From: JBMDXB01 sp048594975
Lineage (GTDB): Bacteria; Acidobacteriota; Vicinamibacteria; Vicinamibacterales; 2-12-FULL-66-21
NCBI GenBank assembly: GCA_048594975.1
Contig: JBMDXQ010000162.1
Coordinates: 1-30,252, forward strand
Direction: 5' to 3'
Length of the DNA stretch: 30,252 bases
Shown here: in pieces, positions 1 through 7,703 of the stretch
Layout: every line of letters begins with the position of its first letter
Numbering within the stretch: the stretch's first letter is position 1
Notes under the pieces: model-generated
What the model saw: the letters and a program-made list of their open reading frames with translations, nothing else
The model's database searches: none
Told to the model about the DNA's origin: nothing
Made by a program: the position numbers and the translations under genes

Positions 1-1
1 T

Positions 2-379
2 CTGCGCACGGGCAATCCGCAATGTGTGGTGCTGGGACCGCTGCCTGCGCCGGAACGCTTCAACACGCTGGGCCCGGCGCTGTCCACGCATGCGATGTTT
101 CCGAACGGCACCAACGTGGAATTCGCTCAGGTGGATGCCCCGGACCGGGTTCGGATCCTGATTTGGGAGCGCGGTGTCGGGCCGACGTCCTCGTCGGGAA
201 CAGGATCGACGGCCGCCGCCGTCGCCGCTGCCGCCCACGGTGGCGCCTCGCGCTCGATCGACGTGATGGCTCCCGGCGGGCTCCAGCATGTCGACTGGCA
301 GGACTCCGGAGCCTTTCTGACCGGGTGGGCGGATCTCGTGCTCGAAGGGCGATGGCTCGGGGGCGACAGGGCAGACTGA
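2..379 (+). CDS. dapF: Diaminopimelate epimerase, C-terminal part (5' end outside window)
   Basis: The frame is open from the left edge, so this is the C-terminal ~125 residues of a protein of about 270-290. DapF interconverts LL- and meso-diaminopimelate in the cytoplasm for lysine and peptidoglycan synthesis. Seen: a GNPQCVV segment at the start, FPNGTNVEF, and ERGVGPT, all typical of the second DapF half. In the family the second catalytic base is a cysteine in the motif A-C-G-T-G. Here the motif reads S-S-S-G-T-G, with the TCG serine codon at 194-196 in place of that cysteine. The following A-rich helix (STAAAVAAAA) is normal. The stop TGA overlaps the ATG of the next gene (TGATG), implying translational coupling. 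The first catalytic cysteine lies outside the window. Family assignment is firm; normal epimerase activity is less sure because of the substitution. Confidence 0.88.
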   Translation: MRTGNPQCVVLGPLPAPERFNTLGPALSTHAMFPNGTNVEFAQVDAPDRVRILIWERGVGPTSSSGTGSTAAAVAAAAHGGASRSIDVMAPGGLQHVDWQDSGAFLTGWADLVLEGRWLGGDRAD

Positions 380-1893
380 TGCGGACGTTTCACGGCGCGA
401 TCCAGGCCGTCGAGACCTATTCGCCTGCCGAGGAGGCGTTCAACACTCGCCGCCGCACGATCGGTCTGTTCCTCGGTCCCATCGTCTGCATCGCGCTGCT
501 GCTCGCGCCGCTGCCGCTTGCCGCGCCGGCGCATCGTGTGGCAGCCATCCTCGGCATGATGGTGGTCTTCTGGGTGACGGAAGCGCTGCCGCTCGCCGTC
601 ACGGCGCTGCTCGGACCCGTCCTCGCCGTTCTCTTTCGCGTCGCCCCGGTACGCACGGCGTTTGCCGCGTTCGCCGATCCGATCATCTTCGTCTTCATCG
701 GCAGCTTCATCCTTGCCGAGGCGATGTTCGTGCACGGCGTCGACCGCCGGATCGCCTACACAGCGCTCTCGTGGCGGTTTGTCGGAACGAGCGCCACGCG
801 GATCCTCATCACCTTCGGTGCCGTCACCACCATTCTGTCGATGTGGATGAGCAACACCGCCACGACGGCGATGATGTTTCCGATCGGCCTGTCGATCGTC
901 GCGCACCTGGCGCGCAGCGGCATGGAGGGGGCGCGCCAGTTCGCCCTGGTCATGATGCTGATCACCTCGTTCGGGGCCTCCATCGGCGGCATGGCAACCC
1001 CGGTCGGGACGCCGCCGAACCTGATTGGGATCGGCATGCTCGAGAAGCTGGCGGGCGTGGATGTCACGTTTTTTCAGTGGATGCTGCTGGCCGTTCCCGG
1101 CATGGCCCTGATGTTTGGCCTGATTGCCGTGCAGTTCTACTTCGCCGGAGCGCGTCACGCGCGTGTGGACGCCGCCAGCACGCAGATCGTTCGCGATGAG
1201 CTCGAAAAGCTCGGACCCGTCTCACGCGGTCAGCGGAACGTCCTCATCGCCTTTGGCATCACCGTGCTGCTGTGGGTGGCGCCAGGCATTCTTGCCATTG
1301 CCGGTGTTGACGACACGGGTTTTGCCCGCGGATTTGCGCAGGCCGTGCCTGAAAGCATCGCCGCCATGCTCGGCGCGCTGCTCCTGTTCGTGCTTCCAGT
1401 CAATTGGACCGGGCGAAGCTTTACGCTCACGTGGGAGCAGGCGCTGAAGATCGACTGGGGTGTGATTCTGCTCTTCGGCGGCGGCCTCGCGATGGGCGAG
1501 CTGGCGTTCTCGACGGGTCTCGCCGAAGCGCTGGGGAAAGGCATCACGGCCTGGCTGCCGTCGCAGACCACGGTCGCGTTGACCATGCTGTTCACCGGTG
1601 CGGCCATCGTCCTGTCGGAGGCAACGTCGAACACCGCCGCGGCAAACATGATCGTGCCGATTGCGATTGCCGTCGCGCAGGCAGCGGGCGTGCCGCCGCT
1701 CCAGCCGGCGCTCGCGGCGACGCTCGGCGCGAGCATGGGGTTCATGATGCCGGTGTCGACGCCGCCGAACGCGATCGTCTACAGCTCCGGCTTCATTCCG
1801 ATCACGTCGATGATGAAGTACGGCGTTGCGCTCGACGTGGCCGGTTTCGCCCTGATCGTGGCGCTCGTGAGCGCGCTGGGGCCGCTCTTCTGA
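379..1893 (+). CDS. DASS/SLC13-family sodium:anion (dicarboxylate-type) symporter
   Basis: A 504-residue inner-membrane transporter with about a dozen hydrophobic segments. The divalent anion:Na+ symporter family imports dicarboxylates, sulfate or related anions with sodium. Seen: the two inverted-repeat substrate/sodium signatures, S158-N159-T160 followed by a G-T-P-P-N loop (210-214), and S417-N418-T419 within the S-x4-N-x-A...P family signature, followed by S-T-P-P-N (460-464). N-terminal residues 1-30 are cytoplasmic and charged. The ATG at 379 overlaps the dapF stop by one base, which fixes the start; an in-frame extension upstream would run through dapF and is rejected. The substrate cannot be told from sequence alone. 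Pairing with dapF looks like an operon of convenience; no functional link is obvious. Confidence 0.93.
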   Translation: MRTFHGAIQAVETYSPAEEAFNTRRRTIGLFLGPIVCIALLLAPLPLAAPAHRVAAILGMMVVFWVTEALPLAVTALLGPVLAVLFRVAPVRTAFAAFADPIIFVFIGSFILAEAMFVHGVDRRIAYTALSWRFVGTSATRILITFGAVTTILSMWMSNTATTAMMFPIGLSIVAHLARSGMEGARQFALVMMLITSFGASIGGMATPVGTPPNLIGIGMLEKLAGVDVTFFQWMLLAVPGMALMFGLIAVQFYFAGARHARVDAASTQIVRDELEKLGPVSRGQRNVLIAFGITVLLWVAPGILAIAGVDDTGFARGFAQAVPESIAAMLGALLLFVLPVNWTGRSFTLTWEQALKIDWGVILLFGGGLAMGELAFSTGLAEALGKGITAWLPSQTTVALTMLFTGAAIVLSEATSNTAAANMIVPIAIAVAQAAGVPPLQPALAATLGASMGFMMPVSTPPNAIVYSSGFIPITSMMKYGVALDVAGFALIVALVSALGPLF

Positions 1894-2105
1894 CGTCGGA
1901 CGTCCCTCCTCGCCCGCGTTCGACGGCTGCGCGGGACAATCAAAGAAACGGAAGATTCGACACGCGTGGACGCGACGAGCAACGGGCCGCCTGGCAGGTG
2001 GCGACTTCGTGGTGAGAAGTGCCGAACGGTCCGTGTCGGCGTGCGCCGTTTGCGCACGCGGGAAGGAGGCAGGATCGCAGGAACTGCGACGGCACCGCCG
2101 CGCGT
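1894..2105. other. Convergent intergenic region, no gene
   Basis: This is the gap between the 3' ends of the transporter and the minus-strand lipoprotein. It holds a short hairpin (GTGCGC-cgttt-GCGCAC, 2040-2056) that could terminate transcription from either side, but it has no T-run. No coding frame with family-like sequence was seen. Confidence 0.4.
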
Positions 2106-2687
2106 TCAGCGCCGGCGGCTCCTGGGCTTCGCGTTTCGCGCCGTCAGCGCCTCATCGAGCGTGCGGATTGCGGCGGTGATTTGCTCGTTCGTTCCGTCCA
2201 GGGCGGGACGGACTTCGAGGTAGTGTCCGGCGGCGACCGCCGCGCGAGCTTTTTGCAGGGCAGCTTGCGCGTTCCGCACGGCCGTCCGCGCCGGGGCGAG
2301 CTCCCTGGCGGGAACGCGCGCCGCTTCGGCGAGCTTGATCCGCTGCTGCAACTGCAGCACGGCCGACGACGCGGTGTGAATCGCCGCCTCGCTCTCGCTG
2401 CGCGTCCGTGCCTTGCCGTCGGCGGCCTGTTTCGCCGCCTCGTGCGCCTGTTCACGCGCGTCGAGCGCGCGCGAGAGCGCGGTCCGGTAATCGCCCTGCA
2501 CGACCGCATCGTTGGCGGCCTGCAGCGCCCCTACCGCGGCCTGATACGCATCGGCGGCGTACTGGTCGGCACCGGCGGCGCGCGCCGCCTCGATGGCGCC
2601 CTGGGCCGTGTCGATCTCCTTCTGCGGTGGCTCGGAGCAGGCGGCGCACAGGACGAGTGCGCACAGCAGGCCGGAAAGGCGGCGCAT
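2106..2687 (-). CDS. Small lipoprotein with DUF4398-like alanine-rich helical domain
   Basis: A 193-residue predicted lipoprotein. The N-terminus MRRLSGLLCALVLCAAC is a short lipoprotein signal with a near-consensus lipobox ending in Cys17, so the mature protein should be lipid-anchored. The rest is a long alanine-rich helical region with heptad-like repeats of the form A-x2-A-x3-A, and a QGDYRTALSRALDAREQA segment resembling the helical repeats of DUF4398 envelope proteins. The function of that family is unknown. The start at 2687 is chosen because it places the signal peptide at the N-terminus; the frame stays open further upstream, but that extension overlaps radC antisense and has no protein-like character. 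A TATACT hexamer (2698-2703, minus strand) sits just upstream and may be the -10 element. The gene is divergent from radC with only 31 bp between the starts. Confidence 0.82.
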   Translation of the reverse strand: MRRLSGLLCALVLCAACSEPPQKEIDTAQGAIEAARAAGADQYAADAYQAAVGALQAANDAVVQGDYRTALSRALDAREQAHEAAKQAADGKARTRSESEAAIHTASSAVLQLQQRIKLAEAARVPARELAPARTAVRNAQAALQKARAAVAAGHYLEVRPALDGTNEQITAAIRTLDEALTARNAKPRSRRR

Positions 2688-2697
2688 CGATCCATCA

Positions 2698-2703
2698 GTA
2701 TAG
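2698..2703 (-). promoter_or_regulatory. Candidate -10 element for the lipoprotein gene
   Basis: TATACT on the minus strand, 10 bases before the lipoprotein ATG, in the 31-bp divergent gap with radC. No good -35 hexamer is seen at the usual distance, which would lie inside radC. Call rests on the hexamer match and position only. Confidence 0.3.
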
Positions 2704-2718
2704 CAGGGATGGTGTACG

Positions 2719-3408
2719 ATGAAGGCCGTTGCCGCGCACGATCGCCCGCGCGAGAAGCTGGCGCGCTTCGGCGCCGCCGCGCTGGGTGACAACGAGCTGC
2801 TCGCAATCGTGCTCGGCCACGGCCGCGCGCGCGCGAGCGCGCTCGATCTCGCCAACGCCGTGCTGGCGGAAGCCGGCGGGCTGCACGGCCTGGTGCGGGT
2901 GCGTTGCGAGACGCTCACGCGCCTGCACGGCATCGGCGCGGCGCGCGCCGCTCAGGTCGCCGCAGCGATCGAGCTCGGGCGCCGAACGCTGACGCGCGCC
3001 GGCCGTGAACGTGTCCACCTGGCCAGCCCGCAGGCGGCGGCGGAGTACCTGCTGCCGCTTTACGGCGCGCAGCCGGTGGAGCAGTTCGGCGTCGTGCTGC
3101 TCGACACCAAGCACCGCGTGCTGCGCACCCGCGTCGTGTCCATCGGGACGCTGGACGCGAGCGTGGTCCACCCGCGCGAGGTGTTCCGGGAAGCGACGGC
3201 GGTGAATGCGGCGGCGATCGTGCTGTTCCACAACCACCCCTCCGGCGATCCCGAGCCGAGCGAGGACGACGAGATCCTGACCGGCCGCCTGGTGGCGGCC
3301 GGGGTGGTGATGGGCATTCCCGTAGTCGACCACATCATCCTCGGCGACGTGCGGTACTGCAGCCTCCGGGAGAAGGGACTGCTGAGTGGCAAGAGCGCTG
3401 CACTTTGA
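2719..3408 (+). CDS. radC: RadC-family JAB/MPN metalloprotein
   Basis: A 229-residue protein of normal RadC length. The N-terminal half (about 10-90) is the helix-hairpin-helix-like UPF0758 region, with the typical R-P-R-E-K-L start and G-D-N-E-L-L-A motif. The C-terminal half carries the JAB1/MPN metal site H171-N-H173-P-S-G-D...S-E-D-D184, complete for zinc binding. RadC was once tied to radiation repair, but that phenotype was reassigned; the family's role is still unclear and some members affect natural transformation. The 3' end overlaps larC by 23 bp, so the two are probably co-transcribed. No strong Shine-Dalgarno is seen; the start is fixed by family alignment. Confidence 0.93.
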   Translation: MKAVAAHDRPREKLARFGAAALGDNELLAIVLGHGRARASALDLANAVLAEAGGLHGLVRVRCETLTRLHGIGAARAAQVAAAIELGRRTLTRAGRERVHLASPQAAAEYLLPLYGAQPVEQFGVVLLDTKHRVLRTRVVSIGTLDASVVHPREVFREATAVNAAAIVLFHNHPSGDPEPSEDDEILTGRLVAAGVVMGIPVVDHIILGDVRYCSLREKGLLSGKSAAL

Positions 3409-4699
3409 CTGCTTCTCGGGTGCCTCGGGCGACATGATCGTCGGCGCGCTGCTCGACCTGGGCGTCCCGCTCGACGGCCTGCGCGCCGCGCTCGGCAGCC
3501 TGGCCATCGACTATGGCGACGTGTCGGTCGGACGCGTGGTCCGATCGGGCATCTCGGCCACGAAGTTCCGGGTCCACCCGCCTGCCGGCGAGGCGCAGCG
3601 GCCATCGTCAGCTGAAACGGGAAGCACGGACCATCACCACCATCATCGTCATCATGAGCACGACCTCGAGGAGGAGGGTGCCCGGCGATCTCCCGACGCG
3701 CCCGGCGGCCCCGCCGGCCACCACCATGATCGCCACCACAGCCTGAAGGAGATCGGCGGGTTCATCGACCGTTCGGCGCTCTCGCTTGCTGGCAAGCAGC
3801 GCGCCACGCACCTGTTCGAGCGGCTGGCCGAGGCGGAAGCCGCGGTGCACGACCTGCCGGTCGAGCAGGTGCATCTGCACGAGGTCGGCACGCTCGATTC
3901 CATCGTCGACATCGTCGGCGCCGTGTACGCGCTCGAGTGGATTGGCGCGGACGCCGTTACCTCGTCGCCGTTGAACGTCGGGAGCGGGACGGTCCAGTGC
4001 GCGCACGGCGTGCTGCCGGTACCGGCGCCGGCCACCGCGCGGCTGCTCGCGGGTGCGCCCGTCTATGCCGGCGCCGTGACCACCGAGTTGGTCACGCCGA
4101 CCGGCGCGCTCATCGTGACCGACTACGCCTCGTCGTTCACCTCGCTCCCGCGGATGCGGATCGAGAAAGCAGGGTACGGCGCGGGGGACAGGGACTTCCC
4201 AGGCCATCCGAACGTGCTGCGGGTGTTCCTCGGCGAGGTGACCGCGACCGGCACCGCCGAAGCCGTCGTCGTAGTCGAGTGCGAGATCGACGACATGAAC
4301 CCGCAGCTCTTCGGCCCGCTGATGGACCGGCTGTACGGCAGCGGCGCGCTCGAGGTCTACTACGGGTCGGTGATGATGAAGAAGGGCCGTCCCGGCGTGC
4401 TCGTCACCGTGCTGGCGCCGCCGGACCGCAGGGAGGCCGTCGCGGGCGTCCTGTTCGCCGAAACGACGACCATCGGCGTCCGCTATCATGACGTGCAGCG
4501 CGAATGCCTGCAGCGCGAGATGCGGACCGTGGTGACGCCGGTCGGGCCGGTGCGTTTCAAGATCGCGAGCCGCGGCGGCCGGATCGTGAACGCCGCCCCC
4601 GAGTTCGACGACTGCGCGCGGCTGGCCGGTGAGAAGAACTTGCCCGTGAAAGAGGTGCAGGCGCTCGCGCTGAAAGCATGGCTGGATTCACAGATGTAG
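3386..4699 (+). CDS. larC: LarC: nickel-insertion protein for the nickel-pincer nucleotide cofactor
   Basis: A 437-residue protein. LarC uses CTP to insert nickel into pyridinium-3,5-bisthiocarboxylic acid mononucleotide, the last step in making the NPN cofactor of lactate racemase and related isomerases. Seen: the family start L-H-F-D-C-F-S-G-A-S-G-D-M (5-17), a histidine-rich loop at 82-118 (two clusters of H/HD residues, likely nickel-binding or storage), the V-H-L-H-E-V-G segment, T-P-T-G-A, and the C-terminal ferredoxin-like half with C-E-I-D-D-M-N-P-Q. In Lactiplantibacillus plantarum the protein is made by a programmed frameshift from two reading frames; here it is one uninterrupted frame. 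The GTG start at 3386 lies inside radC, with purine-rich GGGAGAAGG upstream. No larA, larB or larE is in this window. Confidence 0.93.
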   Translation: MARALHFDCFSGASGDMIVGALLDLGVPLDGLRAALGSLAIDYGDVSVGRVVRSGISATKFRVHPPAGEAQRPSSAETGSTDHHHHHRHHEHDLEEEGARRSPDAPGGPAGHHHDRHHSLKEIGGFIDRSALSLAGKQRATHLFERLAEAEAAVHDLPVEQVHLHEVGTLDSIVDIVGAVYALEWIGADAVTSSPLNVGSGTVQCAHGVLPVPAPATARLLAGAPVYAGAVTTELVTPTGALIVTDYASSFTSLPRMRIEKAGYGAGDRDFPGHPNVLRVFLGEVTATGTAEAVVVVECEIDDMNPQLFGPLMDRLYGSGALEVYYGSVMMKKGRPGVLVTVLAPPDRREAVAGVLFAETTTIGVRYHDVQRECLQREMRTVVTPVGPVRFKIASRGGRIVNAAPEFDDCARLAGEKNLPVKEVQALALKAWLDSQM

Positions 4700-4739
4700 C
4701 GCAGCCCTTGAGCGCTGCCTTCAGGTCGATTCTCTGTAC

Positions 4740-6824
4740 ATGTCCCGTTTCTACCTGACCACCGCGATCGACTACGTCAACAGCCGCCCCCACCTCGGGA
4801 CGGCCTACGAGAAGATCGCCGCCGACGTGATCGCGCGCTACAAACGACTGGCGGGTGTCGACACCCACTTCGTCATGGGCAACGACGAGCACTCGCAGAA
4901 CGTATTCCGGCGCGCCCGCGAGCTCGGCGAGGAGCCGCTGGCCTACTGCGATCGCATGGCACAGGAGTTCCTCGACGTCTGGAAGCGCCTGGACCTCTCG
5001 TTCGACGACTTCATCCGCACCACCGAGACACGCCATCGGAAGGGCGTGCAGGAGCTGGTGCGGCGGATGACTGCGGCCGGCGACATCTACGAGGGGCACT
5101 ACGAAGGCTGGTACTGCATCTCGTGCGAGGCCTTCAAGCAGGAGAAGGACCTCATCGACGGACTGTGCCCGATCCACCGCACGAAGCCGGACTGGATCCG
5201 CGAGAAGAACTACTTCTTCCGCCTCTCCAGGTACCGGGATCGGCTGCTCGGCCACTTCGCTGCGCACCCCGAGTTCCTCGTGCCGGAGATCCGGCGCAAC
5301 GAGATCCTGCGCCTCATCGAGAGCGGCCTCGAGGACATCTCGGTCAGCCGCGCCGGCCAGGCGTGGGGCATCGCGATGCCCGACGACCCGTCGAGCGTGA
5401 TTTACGTCTGGGTCGACGCGCTCATCAACTACGCGACCGCGGTCGGCTTCGGAACCGACGATGCGCTGTTTGCGCGCTGGTGGCCGGCGGACCTGCACGT
5501 GATCGGGAAGGACATCACGAGGTTTCACGCGGTCATCTGGCCGGCGATGCTGATGAGCGCCGGCGTCGAAGTGCCCCGGCAGGTTTTCGGACACGGCTGG
5601 GTGCACTTCCGCGGCGAGCGGATGAGCAAATCGCTCGGCACGGTGGTCGACCCGCTGGAGGCCGCCCGGCGGTTCGGTCCCGATCCGCTGCGGCTCTACC
5701 TGGTCAAGGAAATCGCGTTCGGCAACGACGGCGACTTCACCTGGGAGCGGTTCGAGGACCGCTACAACGTGGATCTCGCGAACAACCTCGGCAACCTCGT
5801 GAGCCGGGTGACGGCGATGGCGGAGCGTTACCGCCGCGGCCGGCTGACGCCGGCGGGCGGTCCTGGCCGTCTCGCTGACGTCGCCGCCGAGGCGCTCGAG
5901 CAATACCGGATCGCGATGGACGCGTTCGCGCTCGAGGCCGGCGTGGCCGCCGCGTTCCGGGTGGTCGACGCGACCAACGAGTTCATCGCGAGCAGCGAGC
6001 CGTGGGTGCTCGCGCGCGACGAGGCGAGCGCCGACCGCCTGAGCCACGTGCTGTTCGACGTCGCCGAGGCCGTGCGTATCGCTGCAGTGCTGCTGCTGCC
6101 GATCATGCCGGGCTCGGCGGCGGAGGTCCTCCGGCGTGTCGGCGAGGACGATCCCGCGGGCGTCCGGCTCGACGGCGCGGTGTGGCGGAACCACGGCGAG
6201 CGGCACATCATCAGGGCAGACGCGCTGTGGCCGCGATCGGACGCGCGCGAACGGAGCGGAGCGAGCGGCACCGCGCGAGCGCAGCGAAGCGAGCCCGGCG
6301 GGCCGCACTCCTCGACGGCCGCGCGGGGGGCCGTGAGCGCCGTCGAAGGGCAGGGATCCCCACCACCACCCCAGGACGACAGGAGCACATTCGTGGAGCA
6401 GAAACCAACGCAGCCCCCCGTTCCCGTTCCGTCGGCACCGGATCCCGGTCCGGGGCCGACGCCCGCCGCGGCGCCGCAGGCCGCCATCCCGCGCGACGAA
6501 CGGATCTCGATCGACGACTTCATGAAGGTGGACCTTCGGGTGGCGAAGGTGCTCGCTGCCGAGAAGGTGGCCAACTCGCGCAGGCTCGTGAAAATGCAGG
6601 TGGACGCCGGCACCGAGCAGCGAACGCTGGTGGCCGGCATTGCCGAGGCCTACGAGCCCGAGCAGCTGGTCGGCAAGACGATCGTGATCGTCTTCAACCT
6701 GAAGCCGGCGAAGTTGATGGGCATCGAGTCCGACGGCATGGTGCTCGCGGCCAGCCCGGACGGCGGCAGGCCGGTACTCGTCACGTTCGATCAGGACGCA
6801 GCACCGGGCACGAAGGTGAGGTGA
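4740..6824 (+). CDS. metG: Methionyl-tRNA synthetase with C-terminal tRNA-binding domain
   Basis: A 694-residue class I aminoacyl-tRNA synthetase that charges tRNA-Met. Seen: the HIGH-type motif H18-L-G-T21, a single zinc knuckle C126-x2-C129...C143-x2-H146, and the KMSKS-type loop R294-M-S-K-S298. The helical anticodon-binding domain follows (about 355-495). Residues about 590-694 form a Trbp111-like OB-fold tRNA-binding domain (starting I-S-I-D-D-F-M-K-V-D-L-R-V). Between these lies an unusual linker of about 90 residues (500-588) rich in R, S, A, G and P, partly encoded by a 22-bp imperfect repeat (see the repeat entry). The linker looks disordered and of low conservation. The ATG at 4740 gives the canonical N-terminus. 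It lies 40 bp after larC and 20 bp before the tatD-like gene. Confidence 0.96.
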   Translation: MSRFYLTTAIDYVNSRPHLGTAYEKIAADVIARYKRLAGVDTHFVMGNDEHSQNVFRRARELGEEPLAYCDRMAQEFLDVWKRLDLSFDDFIRTTETRHRKGVQELVRRMTAAGDIYEGHYEGWYCISCEAFKQEKDLIDGLCPIHRTKPDWIREKNYFFRLSRYRDRLLGHFAAHPEFLVPEIRRNEILRLIESGLEDISVSRAGQAWGIAMPDDPSSVIYVWVDALINYATAVGFGTDDALFARWWPADLHVIGKDITRFHAVIWPAMLMSAGVEVPRQVFGHGWVHFRGERMSKSLGTVVDPLEAARRFGPDPLRLYLVKEIAFGNDGDFTWERFEDRYNVDLANNLGNLVSRVTAMAERYRRGRLTPAGGPGRLADVAAEALEQYRIAMDAFALEAGVAAAFRVVDATNEFIASSEPWVLARDEASADRLSHVLFDVAEAVRIAAVLLLPIMPGSAAEVLRRVGEDDPAGVRLDGAVWRNHGERHIIRADALWPRSDARERSGASGTARAQRSEPGGPHSSTAARGAVSAVEGQGSPPPPQDDRSTFVEQKPTQPPVPVPSAPDPGPGPTPAAAPQAAIPRDERISIDDFMKVDLRVAKVLAAEKVANSRRLVKMQVDAGTEQRTLVAGIAEAYEPEQLVGKTIVIVFNLKPAKLMGIESDGMVLAASPDGGRPVLVTFDQDAAPGTKVR
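6245..6294 (+). repeat. Imperfect 22-bp repeat inside the metG linker
   Basis: Two copies, 6245-6266 and 6273-6294, spaced 28 bp apart and identical at 19 of 22 positions. Their core is of the GAGCGxAGCGAGC type seen in dispersed short repeats of many high-GC genomes. They encode part of the R/S/A/G-rich linker before the tRNA-binding domain and keep the frame open. Confidence 0.55.
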
Positions 6825-6844
6825 GTCTGCGTTGACACGCTGTC

Positions 6845-7621
6845 ATGATTGACTCCCACTGCCATATCGCCGGGGAGGAGTTCGACTCCGATCTCGAGGA
6901 CGTGGTGCGTCGCGCGCTCGAGGCGGACGTGACCTCGGCGCTCTGCGTGCTGTCGGCTGGCGATGCGGCGGAGACCGCGCGCGCACCCACCCTGCGCGCC
7001 CTCTGGCCGGCGGTGCGCGTTGCCGTGGGCGTGCACCCGCACCACGCCGGGTCGTTTGCGGGGCGCGCCGCCGAGGCCGTTGCACTGGTCCGCGCGGAGG
7101 TGGCGCGCCAGGGCGCGTGCGCGATCGGGGAGATCGGCCTCGACTACCACTACGACTTCGCGCCGCGAGACGTCCAGCAGGAGATCTTCGGCGCGCAGAT
7201 CCGCCTGGCCCGCGAACTCGACCTGCCGATCGTCGTCCATACCCGCGAGGCGACCGCCGATACGGTCCGCGTCATCCGCGAGGCCGGCCTCGGCGCCATC
7301 CGCGGCGTGTTCCACTGCTTCACCGGCGATGCCGCGATGGCGCGCGCGGCGCTCGACGAGGGCTTCTGCCTGTCGTTTGCCGGGATCGTCACGTTTCCGA
7401 AGGCGCAGCCGCTGCGCGAGGCGGCGAGACTGGTGCCTGCCGATCGGCTGCTGTGCGAGACCGACGCGCCTTATCTGGCGCCCGTGCCGCACCGCGGCAA
7501 GCGCAACGAACCGGCCTATGTCGCGCGCGTCGTCGAGGCGCTGGCCGAGGCGCGTGGCGAGCGCCGGGAGCAGGTCGCGGAGGCGACGACGGGCACGTTT
7601 GTCGCCCTCTTTGGAACGTAA
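6845..7621 (+). CDS. TatD-family metal-dependent hydrolase (DNase)
   Basis: A 258-residue TIM-barrel hydrolase of standard TatD length. TatD proteins are metal-dependent 3'-5' exonucleases or DNases in the cytoplasm; several paralogues (TatD, YcfH, YjjV) exist and the exact subtype cannot be fixed. Seen: metal ligands S-H5-C-H7 at the N-terminus, G-E-I-G-L-D-Y-H-Y with the conserved Glu, P-I-V-V-H-T-R-E, F-H-C-F-T-G, and E-T-D-A-P-Y-L-A-P with the catalytic Asp. The metG-tatD order is common in bacteria. The ATG at 6845 is the canonical start. The polyprenyl synthase gene follows after 82 bp with its own promoter. Confidence 0.93.
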   Translation: MIDSHCHIAGEEFDSDLEDVVRRALEADVTSALCVLSAGDAAETARAPTLRALWPAVRVAVGVHPHHAGSFAGRAAEAVALVRAEVARQGACAIGEIGLDYHYDFAPRDVQQEIFGAQIRLARELDLPIVVHTREATADTVRVIREAGLGAIRGVFHCFTGDAAMARAALDEGFCLSFAGIVTFPKAQPLREAARLVPADRLLCETDAPYLAPVPHRGKRNEPAYVARVVEALAEARGERREQVAEATTGTFVALFGT

Positions 7622-7649
7622 AGTCACGTCATTGCAACGGCTTAGCGCG

Positions 7650-7679
7650 TTGACACTGTCGTCGCACCTCCAGTATTGT
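7650..7679 (+). promoter_or_regulatory. Sigma-70-type promoter for the polyprenyl synthase gene
   Basis: A perfect -35 TTGACA (7650-7655), an 18-bp spacer and a -10 TATTGT (7674-7679). Predicted transcription start is near 7686, ahead of the TTG start codon at 7704, supporting that start choice. Confidence 0.55.
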
Positions 7680-7703
7680 GGGTCGACCGAACCGCGATCC
7701 TCC

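Noticed and set aside
4557..6308. A 583-codon minus-strand open frame
   Set aside because: It is antisense to metG and the end of larC. No recognisable motifs; a GC-driven shadow.
6832..6868. TTGACA ahead of the tatD-like gene as a promoter
   Set aside because: The only AT-rich -10-like word (CATATC) is 25 bp away and lies inside the coding region; spacing does not fit.
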